Shown piece after piece: positions 40,447 to 49,239 of a DNA stretch of 64,000 nucleotides. The stretch lies in assembly GCA_040902105.1 (NCBI GenBank), contig JBBDXW010000053.1:1-64000 (forward strand), written 5' to 3'. The position numbers and the translations under genes are program-made. Below the pieces are notes generated by a model. It had not been told where the DNA came from, did no database searches, and saw only the letters and a list, made by a program, of their open reading frames with translations. Source of the DNA: IDS-8 sp040902105. GTDB taxonomy: Bacteria; Pseudomonadota; Gammaproteobacteria; Steroidobacterales; Woeseiaceae. Every line of letters starts with the position of its first letter. The first letter of the stretch is position 1.

Positions 40447-41964
40447 ATGAAGGACATACTCGGCAAACTGGGGTTAGGCGATACGAATCCAGGCACCTGG
40501 TCAGGTTCGCGCCCAGCAGAATCCCCATCGGCCCGGCTGATCGAGTCCATCAATCCGGCCTCAGGCGACGTGATCGCGAGTGTTCGCTCGACGACCGAGG
40601 CTGAATACGACGCCTTGATCGACGATGCACGCGCGGCCTTCCTCGAATGGCGCAAGGTGCCCGCGCCGGTGCGCGGCGAGGCGATCCGCCTGCTGGGCAA
40701 CGCGCTCCGCGACCACAAGGATGCGCTGGGCAGCCTCGTCAGCCTGGAGAACGGCAAGATCAAGGCCGAGGGCGACGGCGAGGTCCAGGAGATGATCGAT
40801 ATCGCGGATTTCGCGGTCGGCCAGTCGCGCATGCTGTACGGCAGGACCATGCATTCGGAGCGGCCCATGCATCGCATGTACGAGCAGTGGCATCCGCTCG
40901 GCATCGTCGGCACGATTTCGGCGTTCAACTTCCCCGTCGCTGTCTGGGCGTGGAACGCATGCATTGCGGCAATCTGCGGCAACGTCAACGTGTGGAAGCC
41001 GTCGCCGAAAACGCCGTTGTGCGGAGTCGCGGTGCAAAAGATCTGTAACGAGGCGTTCGCGGACGCGGGATTGCCCGAGATATTTCACCTTTTCAACGAC
41101 GGTGACAACCGGCTGGCACAGCGCTTCGTCGACGACCGGCGCGTCGATCTGCTTTCCTTTACCGGTTCAACGGCGGTCGGACGCAAGGTCGGCGAGCACG
41201 TGGCGGCACGCATGGGCAAGAGCCTGCTCGAACTCGGCGGCAACAACGCCATCATCGTCGACGAGCACGCCAATCTCGACCTCGCGGTGCCCGCCATCGT
41301 GTTCGGCGCGGTGGGTACGGCCGGGCAGCGCTGCACCTCGACGCGACGCGTCATCGTGCACGAATCCCGCATGGAGGAACTGAAGGAACGGCTCGTGAAG
41401 GCCTACGGCCAGGTACGAATCGGTGACCCGCTGGACCGGAAAACGCTGATGGGCCCGCTGATCGACGAGGCGGCCATAGACAGGGTGACGAAAGCGGTCG
41501 AGACCGTGCGCAAGGCAGGCGGTGAAATTCTGTGCGGGGGCAAAGTGCTGGATCGGCCGGGTAATTTTATCGAGCCCGTTATTGCGGTGGCGCAAAACGA
41601 CTGGGATGTCGTGCAGACCGAAACCTTCGGCCCGATCCTGTACCTCATCGCCGCCCGCAATCTCGACGAAGCGATCGAGATGCACAACGGTGTCGCCCAG
41701 GGCCTGTCGTCCGCGATCTTCACCGACAGGCTGCAGCACGCCGAACATTACCTTTCGCAGCTCGGTTCCGACTGCGGCATCGCCAACGTCAATATCGGCA
41801 CCTCCGGCGCGGAAATCGGCGGCGCCTTCGGCGGCGAAAAGGAAACCGGCGGCGGCCGCGAGTCCGGCTCCGACGCCTGGAAAGCCTACATGCGCCGCCA
41901 GACCAACACCATCAACTGGAGCGCCGAACTCCCCCTCGCCCAGGGCATAAACTTCACGCTGTAA
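40447..41964 (+). CDS. amaB: L-aminoadipate-semialdehyde dehydrogenase family protein
   Basis: The 505-residue aldehyde dehydrogenase belongs to the ALDH7/antiquitin group: NFPVAVWAWNACIAAICGN, the catalytic Glu in LLELGGNNAI and the nucleophile in GTAGQRCTSTRR, with the C-terminal EIGGAFGGEKETGGGRESGS. These oxidise 2-aminoadipate semialdehyde to 2-aminoadipate with NAD. Cotranscription with the lysine dehydrogenase-like gene makes the assignment firm. The symbol follows Pseudomonas usage. Confidence 0.9.
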   Translation: MKDILGKLGLGDTNPGTWSGSRPAESPSARLIESINPASGDVIASVRSTTEAEYDALIDDARAAFLEWRKVPAPVRGEAIRLLGNALRDHKDALGSLVSLENGKIKAEGDGEVQEMIDIADFAVGQSRMLYGRTMHSERPMHRMYEQWHPLGIVGTISAFNFPVAVWAWNACIAAICGNVNVWKPSPKTPLCGVAVQKICNEAFADAGLPEIFHLFNDGDNRLAQRFVDDRRVDLLSFTGSTAVGRKVGEHVAARMGKSLLELGGNNAIIVDEHANLDLAVPAIVFGAVGTAGQRCTSTRRVIVHESRMEELKERLVKAYGQVRIGDPLDRKTLMGPLIDEAAIDRVTKAVETVRKAGGEILCGGKVLDRPGNFIEPVIAVAQNDWDVVQTETFGPILYLIAARNLDEAIEMHNGVAQGLSSAIFTDRLQHAEHYLSQLGSDCGIANVNIGTSGAEIGGAFGGEKETGGGRESGSDAWKAYMRRQTNTINWSAELPLAQGINFTL

Positions 41965-42056
41965 CAACCGCCCCAGGCAACTCCCACCGCTCCGGCATGC
42001 CTGCGCCCCAATGCGAGATCGACCGGAGCTGCGACCACCTGAAAGCCTTGCATCTA

Positions 42057-42136
42057 GCAGGGGCGCGCCCGGGGGTGTTCGACCGAGCGAGTTTCCCGTG
42101 TCTGAGCGAATCGAATACCCCCGGGCGCGCCCCTGC
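42057..42136. repeat. 20-bp perfect inverted repeat with extended arms
   Basis: GCAGGGGCGCGCCCGGGGGT at 42057-42076 is matched exactly in inverse at 42117-42136, and GTTCGA/TCGAAT continue the pairing into the 40-base loop. It lies in the gap between the two convergent genes amaB and the asparaginase gene, so it may serve as a bidirectional stop or REP-like element. Confidence 0.8.
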
Positions 42137-42198
42137 GGTCGCCTGGGCGTGGTCCGACCTATGGGCGCGGTCCGACCAATAAGTCTGCAAGAAGTCCT

Positions 42199-42690
42199 TC
42201 AGCTTCCCGAGATACGCTCGAACCGATTCACATCCCGGTTCTTCCTGGCGTCGCCCTCGGCAAACACCTGCCCGTTCATGGCAATGTAAACGCCGGGCTT
42301 GACGACCTGCACCGCCGCGACGGCCATGCCGACGTTGAACACGGCATCGGTGCTCTTGAATCGCGCCGGGCTCAACGCTCCCGTAAGCACGATCGATTTG
42401 CCTGAAATGGATCTCAGTGCGGCAGCCGTTTCCGCCATGGTATCGGTGCCATGGGTAATAACGAACAATGAGGCGTCGTCCTGTTCGATGTAGCGCCTGA
42501 GTGCAGCGCGATCGTCGTCGGTCAGCTCCAGACTGTCCTTGTGAAAGAGTGCGACGATGTCGTATTCGAAGTCGACCAGTCCATCGGACAGTATGTGTTT
42601 CAATTGCGAGTCGCCGACCTCGAACTGGCTCATGGCGTCGAAGTAGATCTTGTCGATCGTACCGCCGGTCGTGATAAATCGAATGAACAT
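42199..42690 (-). CDS. Short asparaginase-domain protein
   Basis: The 163-residue protein carries both Thr motifs of the bacterial asparaginase N-terminal domain, FITTGGTIDK and VITHGTDTMAETAAAL, with VLTGALSPA between structural strands. Classical enzymes have about 330 residues and a second domain, absent here. Short forms of this kind occur as separate conserved proteins and their activity is unproven. The ATG at 42690 gives MFIRFITTGG; the gene diverges from the NfeD gene. Confidence 0.8.
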   Translation of the reverse strand: MFIRFITTGGTIDKIYFDAMSQFEVGDSQLKHILSDGLVDFEYDIVALFHKDSLELTDDDRAALRRYIEQDDASLFVITHGTDTMAETAAALRSISGKSIVLTGALSPARFKSTDAVFNVGMAVAAVQVVKPGVYIAMNGQVFAEGDARKNRDVNRFERISGS

Positions 42691-42814
42691 TGTCTGTGGC
42701 CGGGAGATGGGGCTCGCAGTTTGCCATTTCCGGCCGACCACCAAAAGTACGGGCGGGACCTGCGCGCGGCCCGGCGCTCATCCAATGCAGCGCGCGCCCT
42801 GCTATCATGGGCAC

Positions 42815-44296
42815 GTGAACGCAAAAACCCGGAAAGTCAGCCCGCCGCACAGGACAGGCATTCTGCGGGCCCTGGCTGTGCTGGCCGCGGCATTTGCGGC
42901 ATTTTCGGGGATCTCTCCGGCTCGCGCGGACGGCACTGCGATTGTGCTCGACCTGGAGGGCGCGCTGGGCGTTGCGACCGCCGAGTACATCATCGGCGGC
43001 ATCGAAGATGCACAGGAACGCCGTGCGAACATCGTCATCATCCGCATGGATACGCCGGGCGGCCTGGTCGAACCGATGCGCGACATTGTGAGCGCGATCC
43101 TGGCCTCGAGCGTGCCGGTCGCGACTTACGTATCGCCGGGCGGCGCGCGCGCCGACAGCGCCGGCACTTACATTCTTTTCGCCAGCCATGTCGCTGCAAT
43201 GGCGCCGACCACGCACGTCGGGGCAGCAACGCCGGTTTCGCTTGGCGGAGGCGATCCGCCGGATTCGTCACCGCCGTTCGAGGAGCAACCTGCCAGGGAC
43301 GAGGACAGCGATGACGCTGGAGACGGCGGAGCTGCCGACGAACCCGAAGCCGAACCCGATAAAGAGCAGCCACTGCCGGGCAGCGCCATGGAACGAAAGG
43401 TGCTGAACGACGCGATTGCGTACATACGCGGCCTCGCGGAGGCGCACGGCCGCAATGCGGACTGGGCGGAAAAAGCAGTGCGCGAAGCGGCCACGCTGAC
43501 CGCCGAAGCGGCGCTCGAAGAGAATGTGATCGACCTGATCGCGAACGACCGCTCGGAGTTGCTCGCAGCGATCCACGGCCGCGAAGTTACCATCAATAAC
43601 CAGGCGGTGGCGCTCGACACCGAAGGCCTGGAAATAGAGATCATCGAGCCCAGCTGGCGCATCAAGATACTGACGACGATTTCCAATCCGGAGATCGCGT
43701 TGCTGCTGGTGCTGATCGGTATCTATGGACTCATGTTCGAAGGCTACAACCCCGGCGCCATAGTGCCCGGTGTCGTCGGTGTCATTGCGCTGCTGCTGGC
43801 CGCCTATGCGCTGCAGGTGATTCCGGTCAACTACGCGGGCCTCGCGCTGATTCTCGTTGGCATCGGTATGATCGTGGCCGAGGCGTTCGTGCCGAGTTTC
43901 GGCGCGCTCGGTCTCGGCGGCATCGCCGCATTCATTTTCGGTGCAATTATGATGTTCGACAGCGGTATACCCGGTTACGACATATCGATTGCCTTCGTGG
44001 TGGTCTTCGCTGCGGTTACAGCAGCGTTCCTTTTCCTGATGGTGACCTACCTGCTCAAGCTGAGGCGGCGGGGGCCGGTCACCGGAAGAGGTTCGATTAT
44101 CGGCGGGAAGGGTATCGCGATGGAGGATTTCAACGGCAAGGGCAAAGTGTGGCTCGAGGGAGAGTCCTGGCAGGCCGTCAGCGGCACTCCAATCGCCAAG
44201 GATCAGGAGGTTGTCGTTCGCGCGATGGAAGGACTGACGCTGCACGTTGAACCGCTTGCCGAACAAAGCCGCAAAGAAGCAGAAATACGAACCTAG
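42815..44296 (+). CDS. nfeD: NfeD-family membrane serine protease (ClpP class)
   Basis: The 493-residue protein has a signal sequence, a SppA/ClpP-like protease domain with the Ser in GGARADSAGTYI and a Lys later in the NDAIAYIRGLAEAHGR helix, an acidic insert of about 40 residues, then four or five membrane helices and a C-terminal OB-fold. Relatives cleave the C-terminus of stomatin-like partners. The slipin gene follows by 20 bp, the standard pair. GTG 42815 begins MNAKTRK and the signal peptide. Confidence 0.9.
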   Translation: MNAKTRKVSPPHRTGILRALAVLAAAFAAFSGISPARADGTAIVLDLEGALGVATAEYIIGGIEDAQERRANIVIIRMDTPGGLVEPMRDIVSAILASSVPVATYVSPGGARADSAGTYILFASHVAAMAPTTHVGAATPVSLGGGDPPDSSPPFEEQPARDEDSDDAGDGGAADEPEAEPDKEQPLPGSAMERKVLNDAIAYIRGLAEAHGRNADWAEKAVREAATLTAEAALEENVIDLIANDRSELLAAIHGREVTINNQAVALDTEGLEIEIIEPSWRIKILTTISNPEIALLLVLIGIYGLMFEGYNPGAIVPGVVGVIALLLAAYALQVIPVNYAGLALILVGIGMIVAEAFVPSFGALGLGGIAAFIFGAIMMFDSGIPGYDISIAFVVVFAAVTAAFLFLMVTYLLKLRRRGPVTGRGSIIGGKGIAMEDFNGKGKVWLEGESWQAVSGTPIAKDQEVVVRAMEGLTLHVEPLAEQSRKEAEIRT

Positions 44297-44316
44297 GATC
44301 ACACCGAGGAATTGCC

Positions 44317-45084
44317 ATGGCATTACCAACGATCGGACTGATCGCCGCAATCGTCATCATCCTTCTTTACAACACCATCAAGGTGTTGAAAGAGTACGAA
44401 CGCGGCGTCGTGTTTTTCCTCGGCCGTTTCCAACGGGTCAAGGGACCGGGGCTGATTCTGCTGTTGCCCGTGATCCAGACAATGACCAAAGTGGACTTGC
44501 GCGTCATCGTTCTCGACGTACCGACCCAGGACGTCATCTCGAGAGACAACGTTTCGGTCAAGGTGAACGCCGTCATTTACTTCCGCATCGTTGATCCTGA
44601 AAAAGCCGTGATTCGTGTGGCGAACGTGTTCGAAGCCACGAGCCAGCTTTCGCAGACGACTCTCAGATCCGTACTCGGTCAGCACCAACTGGACGACATG
44701 CTCGCCGAGCGCGACAAACTCAATGCCGACATCCAGGCCATCCTCGATCAGCGAACCGATAACTGGGGCATCAAGGTCGCGAACGTCGAAATCAAGCACG
44801 TCGATCTTGACCCGAGCATGATCCGCGCGATTGCACAGCAGGCGGAAGCGGAGCGCTCACGGCGCGCGAAAGTGATCAACGCGGAAGGCGAAAAACAGGC
44901 CGCCGCTCAGCTCGCCGAGGCCGCCCGCATACTCGGTGGAGAGAAGCAGGCGTTGCAGCTTCGTTACCTGCAGACGCTCAAGGAAGTGGCGAATGAAAGA
45001 TCCAACACCATCATTTTCCCGCTGCCGCTCGACCTGATCGAACCCCTGCTGGAGTTGCGCAAAGGCACCAGGAAGCCAGACTGA
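44317..45084 (+). CDS. Slipin (stomatin-like SPFH protein)
   Basis: The 255-residue protein has one N-terminal membrane segment (TIGLIAAIVIILLY), an SPFH domain starting YERGVVFFLGRFQRVKGPGL and a coiled-coil region rich in Ala, Glu and Arg (AEAERSRRAKVINAEGEKQA). It should form oligomers on the inner membrane and is the partner and likely substrate of the NfeD protease encoded upstream. Confidence 0.93.
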   Translation: MALPTIGLIAAIVIILLYNTIKVLKEYERGVVFFLGRFQRVKGPGLILLLPVIQTMTKVDLRVIVLDVPTQDVISRDNVSVKVNAVIYFRIVDPEKAVIRVANVFEATSQLSQTTLRSVLGQHQLDDMLAERDKLNADIQAILDQRTDNWGIKVANVEIKHVDLDPSMIRAIAQQAEAERSRRAKVINAEGEKQAAAQLAEAARILGGEKQALQLRYLQTLKEVANERSNTIIFPLPLDLIEPLLELRKGTRKPD

Positions 45085-45115
45085 TCGTATCGGTGCCCGT
45101 ATCGGTGCCGGCGTA

Positions 45116-46453
45116 TCAAAGTGTTACGGTAATTTTGGCGCCGCCGAGTGTGGAGGCGGCGATTCGCACGTCGCCGCCGTAGGAGACGGCAATGTCCCGA
45201 ACCACGGCGAGGCCGATACCGTGGCCCGGCGCCGACTCGTCCAGGCGCATGCCGCGCTCGAGAAGGATGTCGGCCAGTTCGGCCGGAATTCCCGGGCCGT
45301 CATCGGCAACAACCAGTTCCAGCCCGGCCCCGGCCGTCGGCCGGATCTGCAACTCGACCCGCGCACGACACCACTTGCAGGCGTTGTCCAGCAGGTTGCC
45401 CGCGAGTTCGAGAAAGTCGCCGCGGTCGCCGCGAAACACCACGCCGTCGGCAACATCCAGCGCGATGTCCGGATTCTTGTCCTTGTAGACCTTCAATAAC
45501 CCATCGACGAGACGCTGCAGTTCCTTCTCGACCGCAACCGCCGCCATGCCGAAACCTTCCGCCGCATAGCTCGCCGGTTTGCGCAGCTGGTAACGGACAA
45601 TATCGTGCATGCGTTCGACCTGGCCCGAGACTCGCCGGCCGAGTTCCGATTCCGGATGCTCCGCGATGACCGAACGCATCGCCGCCAGGGGCGTTTTGAG
45701 GCTGTGCGCGAGGTTGTCCAGTGTGTGCATATATCGTTCCGAGCGCGCGCGCTCGCTGCCGATAAGCAGGTTCACGTTGCGCGCTACGCCGTTCAGTTCC
45801 GACGGCAGGTTTTCCGACAACGATTGCCGACGCCCCTCCTCGATCTCCGCGATCTGACTTTCAATCTGCCGCAAGGGGCGAAGGATTACCCGCATGACGA
45901 GCGAAATGGAGAACAGCATGACGATCGCCACCGCGGCAAACCAGCCGAGCAGTTGGCGGCGAAACGCCGCGATCTGTGCATAGTACTCATCCAGGCTTTC
46001 GGCAACGCTGAACGTATACGGATCGAGGTCGCCGCTCGGCAGTTCCCAGGCGACCGCAAGGCTCAGCGCCATGAGTTCGGTACCGTCGTCGAGCACGATT
46101 CCGGCATAGTGGCTTTCGCCCTGAACCGGCGGCGCGGCGTACGGAAGGTCGACACCTAGAGTGGAACGTGATCGCCACACCGTCTCGCCGCGCACGTTGC
46201 GCAACTCACCGTAGAGGCCGGAGCGCGGGTTGCCGAAGCGCGGCTCGGGGAGATCGGGCGGCAATTCCAGCTCCCCCTCGTCGTTTGGTTCCGCGGCCGC
46301 GAGCAAAGACATAAGATGCCCGTCGAGAATGTGCCTCTGGGCCTGTTCGCCGGTTTCGCGAAATGCGAGGTCCAGTACGACGATCGTGGCGCCGAAGAAA
46401 ATGAGCAGCAGCAGACTGACCGCAAGCAACAGGCGGACGCTGAGCGACGACAT
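45116..46453 (-). CDS. phoQ: PhoQ-like sensor histidine kinase
   Basis: The 445-residue kinase has membrane segments at about 5-27 and 168-190 that enclose a periplasmic sensor domain, then a HAMP-like segment, the phosphoacceptor motif HSLKTPLAAM with His250, and an ATPase domain (NLLDNACKW, DDGPGIP, GHGIGLAVV). NLAHSLKTP closely resembles the PhoQ H-box. It overlaps the response-regulator stop by one base (TGATG). It probably senses divalent cations or envelope stress. Confidence 0.88.
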   Translation of the reverse strand: MSSLSVRLLLAVSLLLLIFFGATIVVLDLAFRETGEQAQRHILDGHLMSLLAAAEPNDEGELELPPDLPEPRFGNPRSGLYGELRNVRGETVWRSRSTLGVDLPYAAPPVQGESHYAGIVLDDGTELMALSLAVAWELPSGDLDPYTFSVAESLDEYYAQIAAFRRQLLGWFAAVAIVMLFSISLVMRVILRPLRQIESQIAEIEEGRRQSLSENLPSELNGVARNVNLLIGSERARSERYMHTLDNLAHSLKTPLAAMRSVIAEHPESELGRRVSGQVERMHDIVRYQLRKPASYAAEGFGMAAVAVEKELQRLVDGLLKVYKDKNPDIALDVADGVVFRGDRGDFLELAGNLLDNACKWCRARVELQIRPTAGAGLELVVADDGPGIPAELADILLERGMRLDESAPGHGIGLAVVRDIAVSYGGDVRIAASTLGGAKITVTL

Positions 46454-47139
46454 CAGGCGGTCTGATTTCGCTCTAGTGCAAAGCGATATCCGCGCCCCCG
46501 CAGCGTCTCGATCGGTTTTATGCGGTTTTCCGGATCCATCTTTTTGCGCAGCCTGCCGATAAAGACTTCGATGACGTTGCTGTCGCGTTCGAAATCCTGG
46601 TCGTACAGCCGATCGGTAAGCTCGGCCTTGGATATCACTTCGCCCGCCCGCATCATCAGGTGTTCGATAATGCGGTACTCGAACCCCGTCAGTTCGACGA
46701 CTTTGCCGTCGACCGTGAGCTCCTGTCGTGCAGTATCGAGTGATACGGGTCCGGCTGACAGCGTCGATGACGCCCAGCCGCCGCTCCTTCGCAACAACGC
46801 GTTGACGCGTGCCAGTACTTCTTCGAAATGAAACGGCTTGACGACGTAGTCGTCGGCGCCGGCCGCAAGCCCGTCGACCTTGTCCTGCCAGCGGTCGCGT
46901 GCCGTGAGCACGAGGATCGGCCAGGTTTTGCCTTTTTCCCGAACCTGGCGAATGAGTTCGAGGCCGGAAATTTCCGGCAGCCCGAGGTCGACAATCGCGA
47001 GGTCCACGGGATATTCGAGCGCAAAGTAGAGCCCTTCCCGGCCGTCGCCGGCGCGCTCGATGCCGAAGCCCTGTTCGGCAAGCTGCCTGCAAAGCGACTC
47101 GCGCAGGGTTTGGTCGTCTTCAATTACCAGCAAACGCAT
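46453..47139 (-). CDS. phoP: PhoP-like response regulator
   Basis: The 228-residue OmpR/PhoB-type regulator has a receiver domain with the acidic pair in IEDDQ, phospho-Asp51 in IVDLGLPE and Lys in VVKPF, followed by a winged-helix domain ending ETLRGRGYRFALE. It is cotranscribed with the PhoQ-like kinase and lies 7 bp after a PepSY protein gene, which suggests that PepSY is part of the sensing system. Confidence 0.92.
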   Translation of the reverse strand: MRLLVIEDDQTLRESLCRQLAEQGFGIERAGDGREGLYFALEYPVDLAIVDLGLPEISGLELIRQVREKGKTWPILVLTARDRWQDKVDGLAAGADDYVVKPFHFEEVLARVNALLRRSGGWASSTLSAGPVSLDTARQELTVDGKVVELTGFEYRIIEHLMMRAGEVISKAELTDRLYDQDFERDSNVIEVFIGRLRKKMDPENRIKPIETLRGRGYRFALERNQTA

Positions 47140-47146
47140 GCATCGC

Positions 47147-47473
47147 TCACTCGGAACGTCGGGTGCGTCCGGGAATCTCGACGGTTTTGACCTTGCCGTC
47201 TTCGGTCAGGACCTTGATATGGTGAACTTCGCGTTTCCCGCTGATGCGGGTTTCGGCGCTGACGATGCGGCCGTTGTACTGCCGCCTGACCTGTTCCACG
47301 GCTTCGCCGAGCGTCGGACCGTCGTTCTGCACGACCAGCAGGTTTCCCAGGTTTCCGCCGGCCGCGCTGTCCCTGTGCCGGCCGTCGTTAGCAGAGAAAC
47401 GGTCGCTCGCGGCGGCGGTCGCGCTTACGCACAGCAGAACCGCGGGGAGTAACAATTTCGTCAGCATACGCAT
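47147..47473 (-). CDS. Secreted PepSY-domain protein
   Basis: The 108-residue product has a signal peptide (LLLPAVLLCVSATAAA) and a PepSY-like unit (TLGEAVEQVRRQYNGRIVSAETRI, of which LGEAVEQV and GRIVSAE are the clearest parts). PepSY proteins often bind protease or kinase partners in the periplasm. Its position directly ahead of phoP and phoQ makes a role in signalling to PhoQ likely. Confidence 0.82.
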   Translation of the reverse strand: MRMLTKLLLPAVLLCVSATAAASDRFSANDGRHRDSAAGGNLGNLLVVQNDGPTLGEAVEQVRRQYNGRIVSAETRISGKREVHHIKVLTEDGKVKTVEIPGRTRRSE

Positions 47474-47594
47474 TGAATAGTGTGCCTCGAAATGACAGGC
47501 GGCAAGTCTGGTGGGTTGCCGGGGCGATTGCAACGAAGGAAGTCCACAACCGCTCCCGGCCCGGAACCGTGCCGGAGACAGGATCAGGTGACGC

Positions 47595-48167
47595 TCAGGG
47601 CACCGGCCGAACGTCGACGCGGATACGGATGCGGTCGCCCGGATCGTACGGCGTGTCGGTGGCGTATTTCCGGCCGTGATAGCTGTAAATAACGCGGTAG
47701 CTGTCGACGCGCTGCTCCTCATGAGAGCTGTAACGAGTTTCGCAGCGCTGTACCGGGCGCGTATAGCGGGTGCTTTCATAATACGGCGCCGAACGGCGGG
47801 CGGCATCGTTGGCGATGGCGGCGCCGAACAACGTGCCGGCCACGGTTGCGGCATCGTTGCCGCGACCACTGCCGAACTGGTGACCGATCACACCGCCGAC
47901 GATTGCCCCGACCAGGGTGCTGGCGGCGCTGCCCGGGGGACGATGGTCCACCGTGTACGAGCGATTCTCTTCCCAGCACTCTCTGACCGGCGTCGTGACC
48001 GTGACGTAGCGAACGTTCGGCTGGACACTCAATACCTTTGCATAATCGTACACGACGCCGCGCCTGCCATAGTCATCATCGTCATCGGCCCGGACGGGCT
48101 TGGCGGCAAGGACCAGCGTCAGCACGGCTGCGCCGGATACGGTTGCAATCCACGGCTTGCGGTTCAT
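47595..48167 (-). CDS. Glycine-zipper envelope protein
   Basis: The 190-residue exported protein has a signal peptide (cut after KPVRA), an acidic start and a glycine-zipper transmembrane-like stretch (STLVGAIVGGVIGHQFGSGRG). It ends in a basic, Tyr-rich tail. It resembles SlyB/Rickettsia 17-kDa antigen relatives but lacks a lipobox. GGGAG eight bases upstream supports ATG 48167. It precedes the PepSY-phoP-phoQ genes. Confidence 0.8.
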   Translation of the reverse strand: MNRKPWIATVSGAAVLTLVLAAKPVRADDDDDYGRRGVVYDYAKVLSVQPNVRYVTVTTPVRECWEENRSYTVDHRPPGSAASTLVGAIVGGVIGHQFGSGRGNDAATVAGTLFGAAIANDAARRSAPYYESTRYTRPVQRCETRYSSHEEQRVDSYRVIYSYHGRKYATDTPYDPGDRIRIRVDVRPVP

Positions 48168-48325
48168 TTTGCTACTCCCGGTTCTGGCCATGCGGCCCGA
48201 ACAAAGCCTTCGAGCCTGGGGCGAACAATAGTGCGGGGGCAATGAACCGTGGCTGAATGCCCGGGTGGGGGTGGCGAGCGGGCGCTCCCGTTTGGCTGGG
48301 GGCGTTTCTTTTGGGCGGGTGGCGC

Positions 48326-48396
48326 GGAGGTCCGGGGGACCCTTTTTCAGTCGCTCCACGAAATTCGCTTGGTGAAAAAGGGTCCCCCGGACCTCC
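48326..48396. repeat. 24-bp perfect inverted repeat
   Basis: Arms at 48326-48349 (GGAGGTCCGGGGGACCCTTT and on) and 48373-48396 pair exactly around a 23-base loop. The element lies between mazG and the glycine-zipper gene, both read leftward. An inner T/A run at the arm ends would give a T5 stretch inside the stem, not after it, so it is not a standard terminator. Confidence 0.85.
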
Positions 48397-48418
48397 ACGC
48401 CCGTAGCCTGTGAGGAGG

Positions 48419-49228
48419 CTAGCTCTTTCCGGGAACTGTGGGAGCGCGCTCGCGGGATTTTGCGGCTTGCCAGTGGCGCTCCAGGGTTTCGAGGTCGAGT
48501 TCGGTCATGGTGGCGCCGCTCGTTCTGATGTCCTGCTCCATCTGGCGGAAGCGGCGCTCGAATTTGCGGTTTGCGTTGTTGAGTGCTTCTTCGGGGTCGA
48601 TTCTGAGGTGCCTTGCGAGATTGGTGACGGCGAAAAGCAGGTCTCCGAGTTCTTCGGACTCTTGCGCCGCGTCGTTGCGGCTCATTGCATCTCTCAGTTC
48701 GGCAAGTTCCTCCAGGATTTTGTCGGTCGGGCCTTCGGGGTCGGGCCAGTCGAAGCCCGCAGCGGCGGCGCGTTTTCCGATTTTGTCGGCCCGTTTCAAG
48801 GACGGGAGCGCCAGCGCAATGTCATCCAGCACGCTGTCCCTGGAGCGATTGCGCGCCGCGCGCTCGGCCGCTTTTATTCTCTCCCAGCTTCCTTTAACCG
48901 CGCCGCGCCTTATGTCCTCGTCGCTGCCGAAGACGTGCGGATGACGGCGCAGCATCTTGTCGGCGATGCCGAGCGCCACGTCGTCGAAGGTGAATGCGCC
49001 GGACTCCTTTGCCACCTGCGCATGAAACACGACCTGCAACAGCAGATCGCCGAGTTCATCGCGGATACCGTCGACGTCGTCACGGCGGATGGCGTCGATG
49101 ACTTCGTACGCTTCTTCGAGAGTGTAAGGCGCAAGCGAGGCGAAGTCCTGTTCGCGGTCCCAGGGGCATCCGGATTCAGGATCTCGAAGCTTCGCCATGA
49201 TATCAAGTAATTTCTCGATAGGTTTCAT
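48419..49228 (-). CDS. mazG: Nucleoside triphosphate pyrophosphohydrolase
   Basis: The 269-residue protein has two MazG domains with the metal-binding EExxE/ExxD helices: LEEAYEVIDAI with DELGDLLLQV in the first, and LEELAELRDAM with EELGDLLFAV in the second. MazG hydrolyses NTPs to NMPs and limits (p)ppGpp and damaged nucleotides. It lies 11 bp after the CoA pyrophosphatase gene in the fumC unit. Confidence 0.95.
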   Translation of the reverse strand: MKPIEKLLDIMAKLRDPESGCPWDREQDFASLAPYTLEEAYEVIDAIRRDDVDGIRDELGDLLLQVVFHAQVAKESGAFTFDDVALGIADKMLRRHPHVFGSDEDIRRGAVKGSWERIKAAERAARNRSRDSVLDDIALALPSLKRADKIGKRAAAAGFDWPDPEGPTDKILEELAELRDAMSRNDAAQESEELGDLLFAVTNLARHLRIDPEEALNNANRKFERRFRQMEQDIRTSGATMTELDLETLERHWQAAKSRERAPTVPGKS

Positions 49229-49239
49229 AAGTCTTTGTT

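Noticed and set aside
41954..43216. Minus-strand frame of 420 codons
   Set aside because: Covers the asparaginase gene in another frame and the start of nfeD; translation is Arg-rich and shows no domain.
45116..47092. One 658-codon minus-strand frame as a single giant histidine kinase
   Set aside because: Its first 213 codons are an out-of-frame reading of the response regulator gene; the kinase proper starts at ATG 46453.
35215..48396. The repeated hairpins as a CRISPR array
   Set aside because: They are single palindromes many kb apart, without regular spacers or cas genes.
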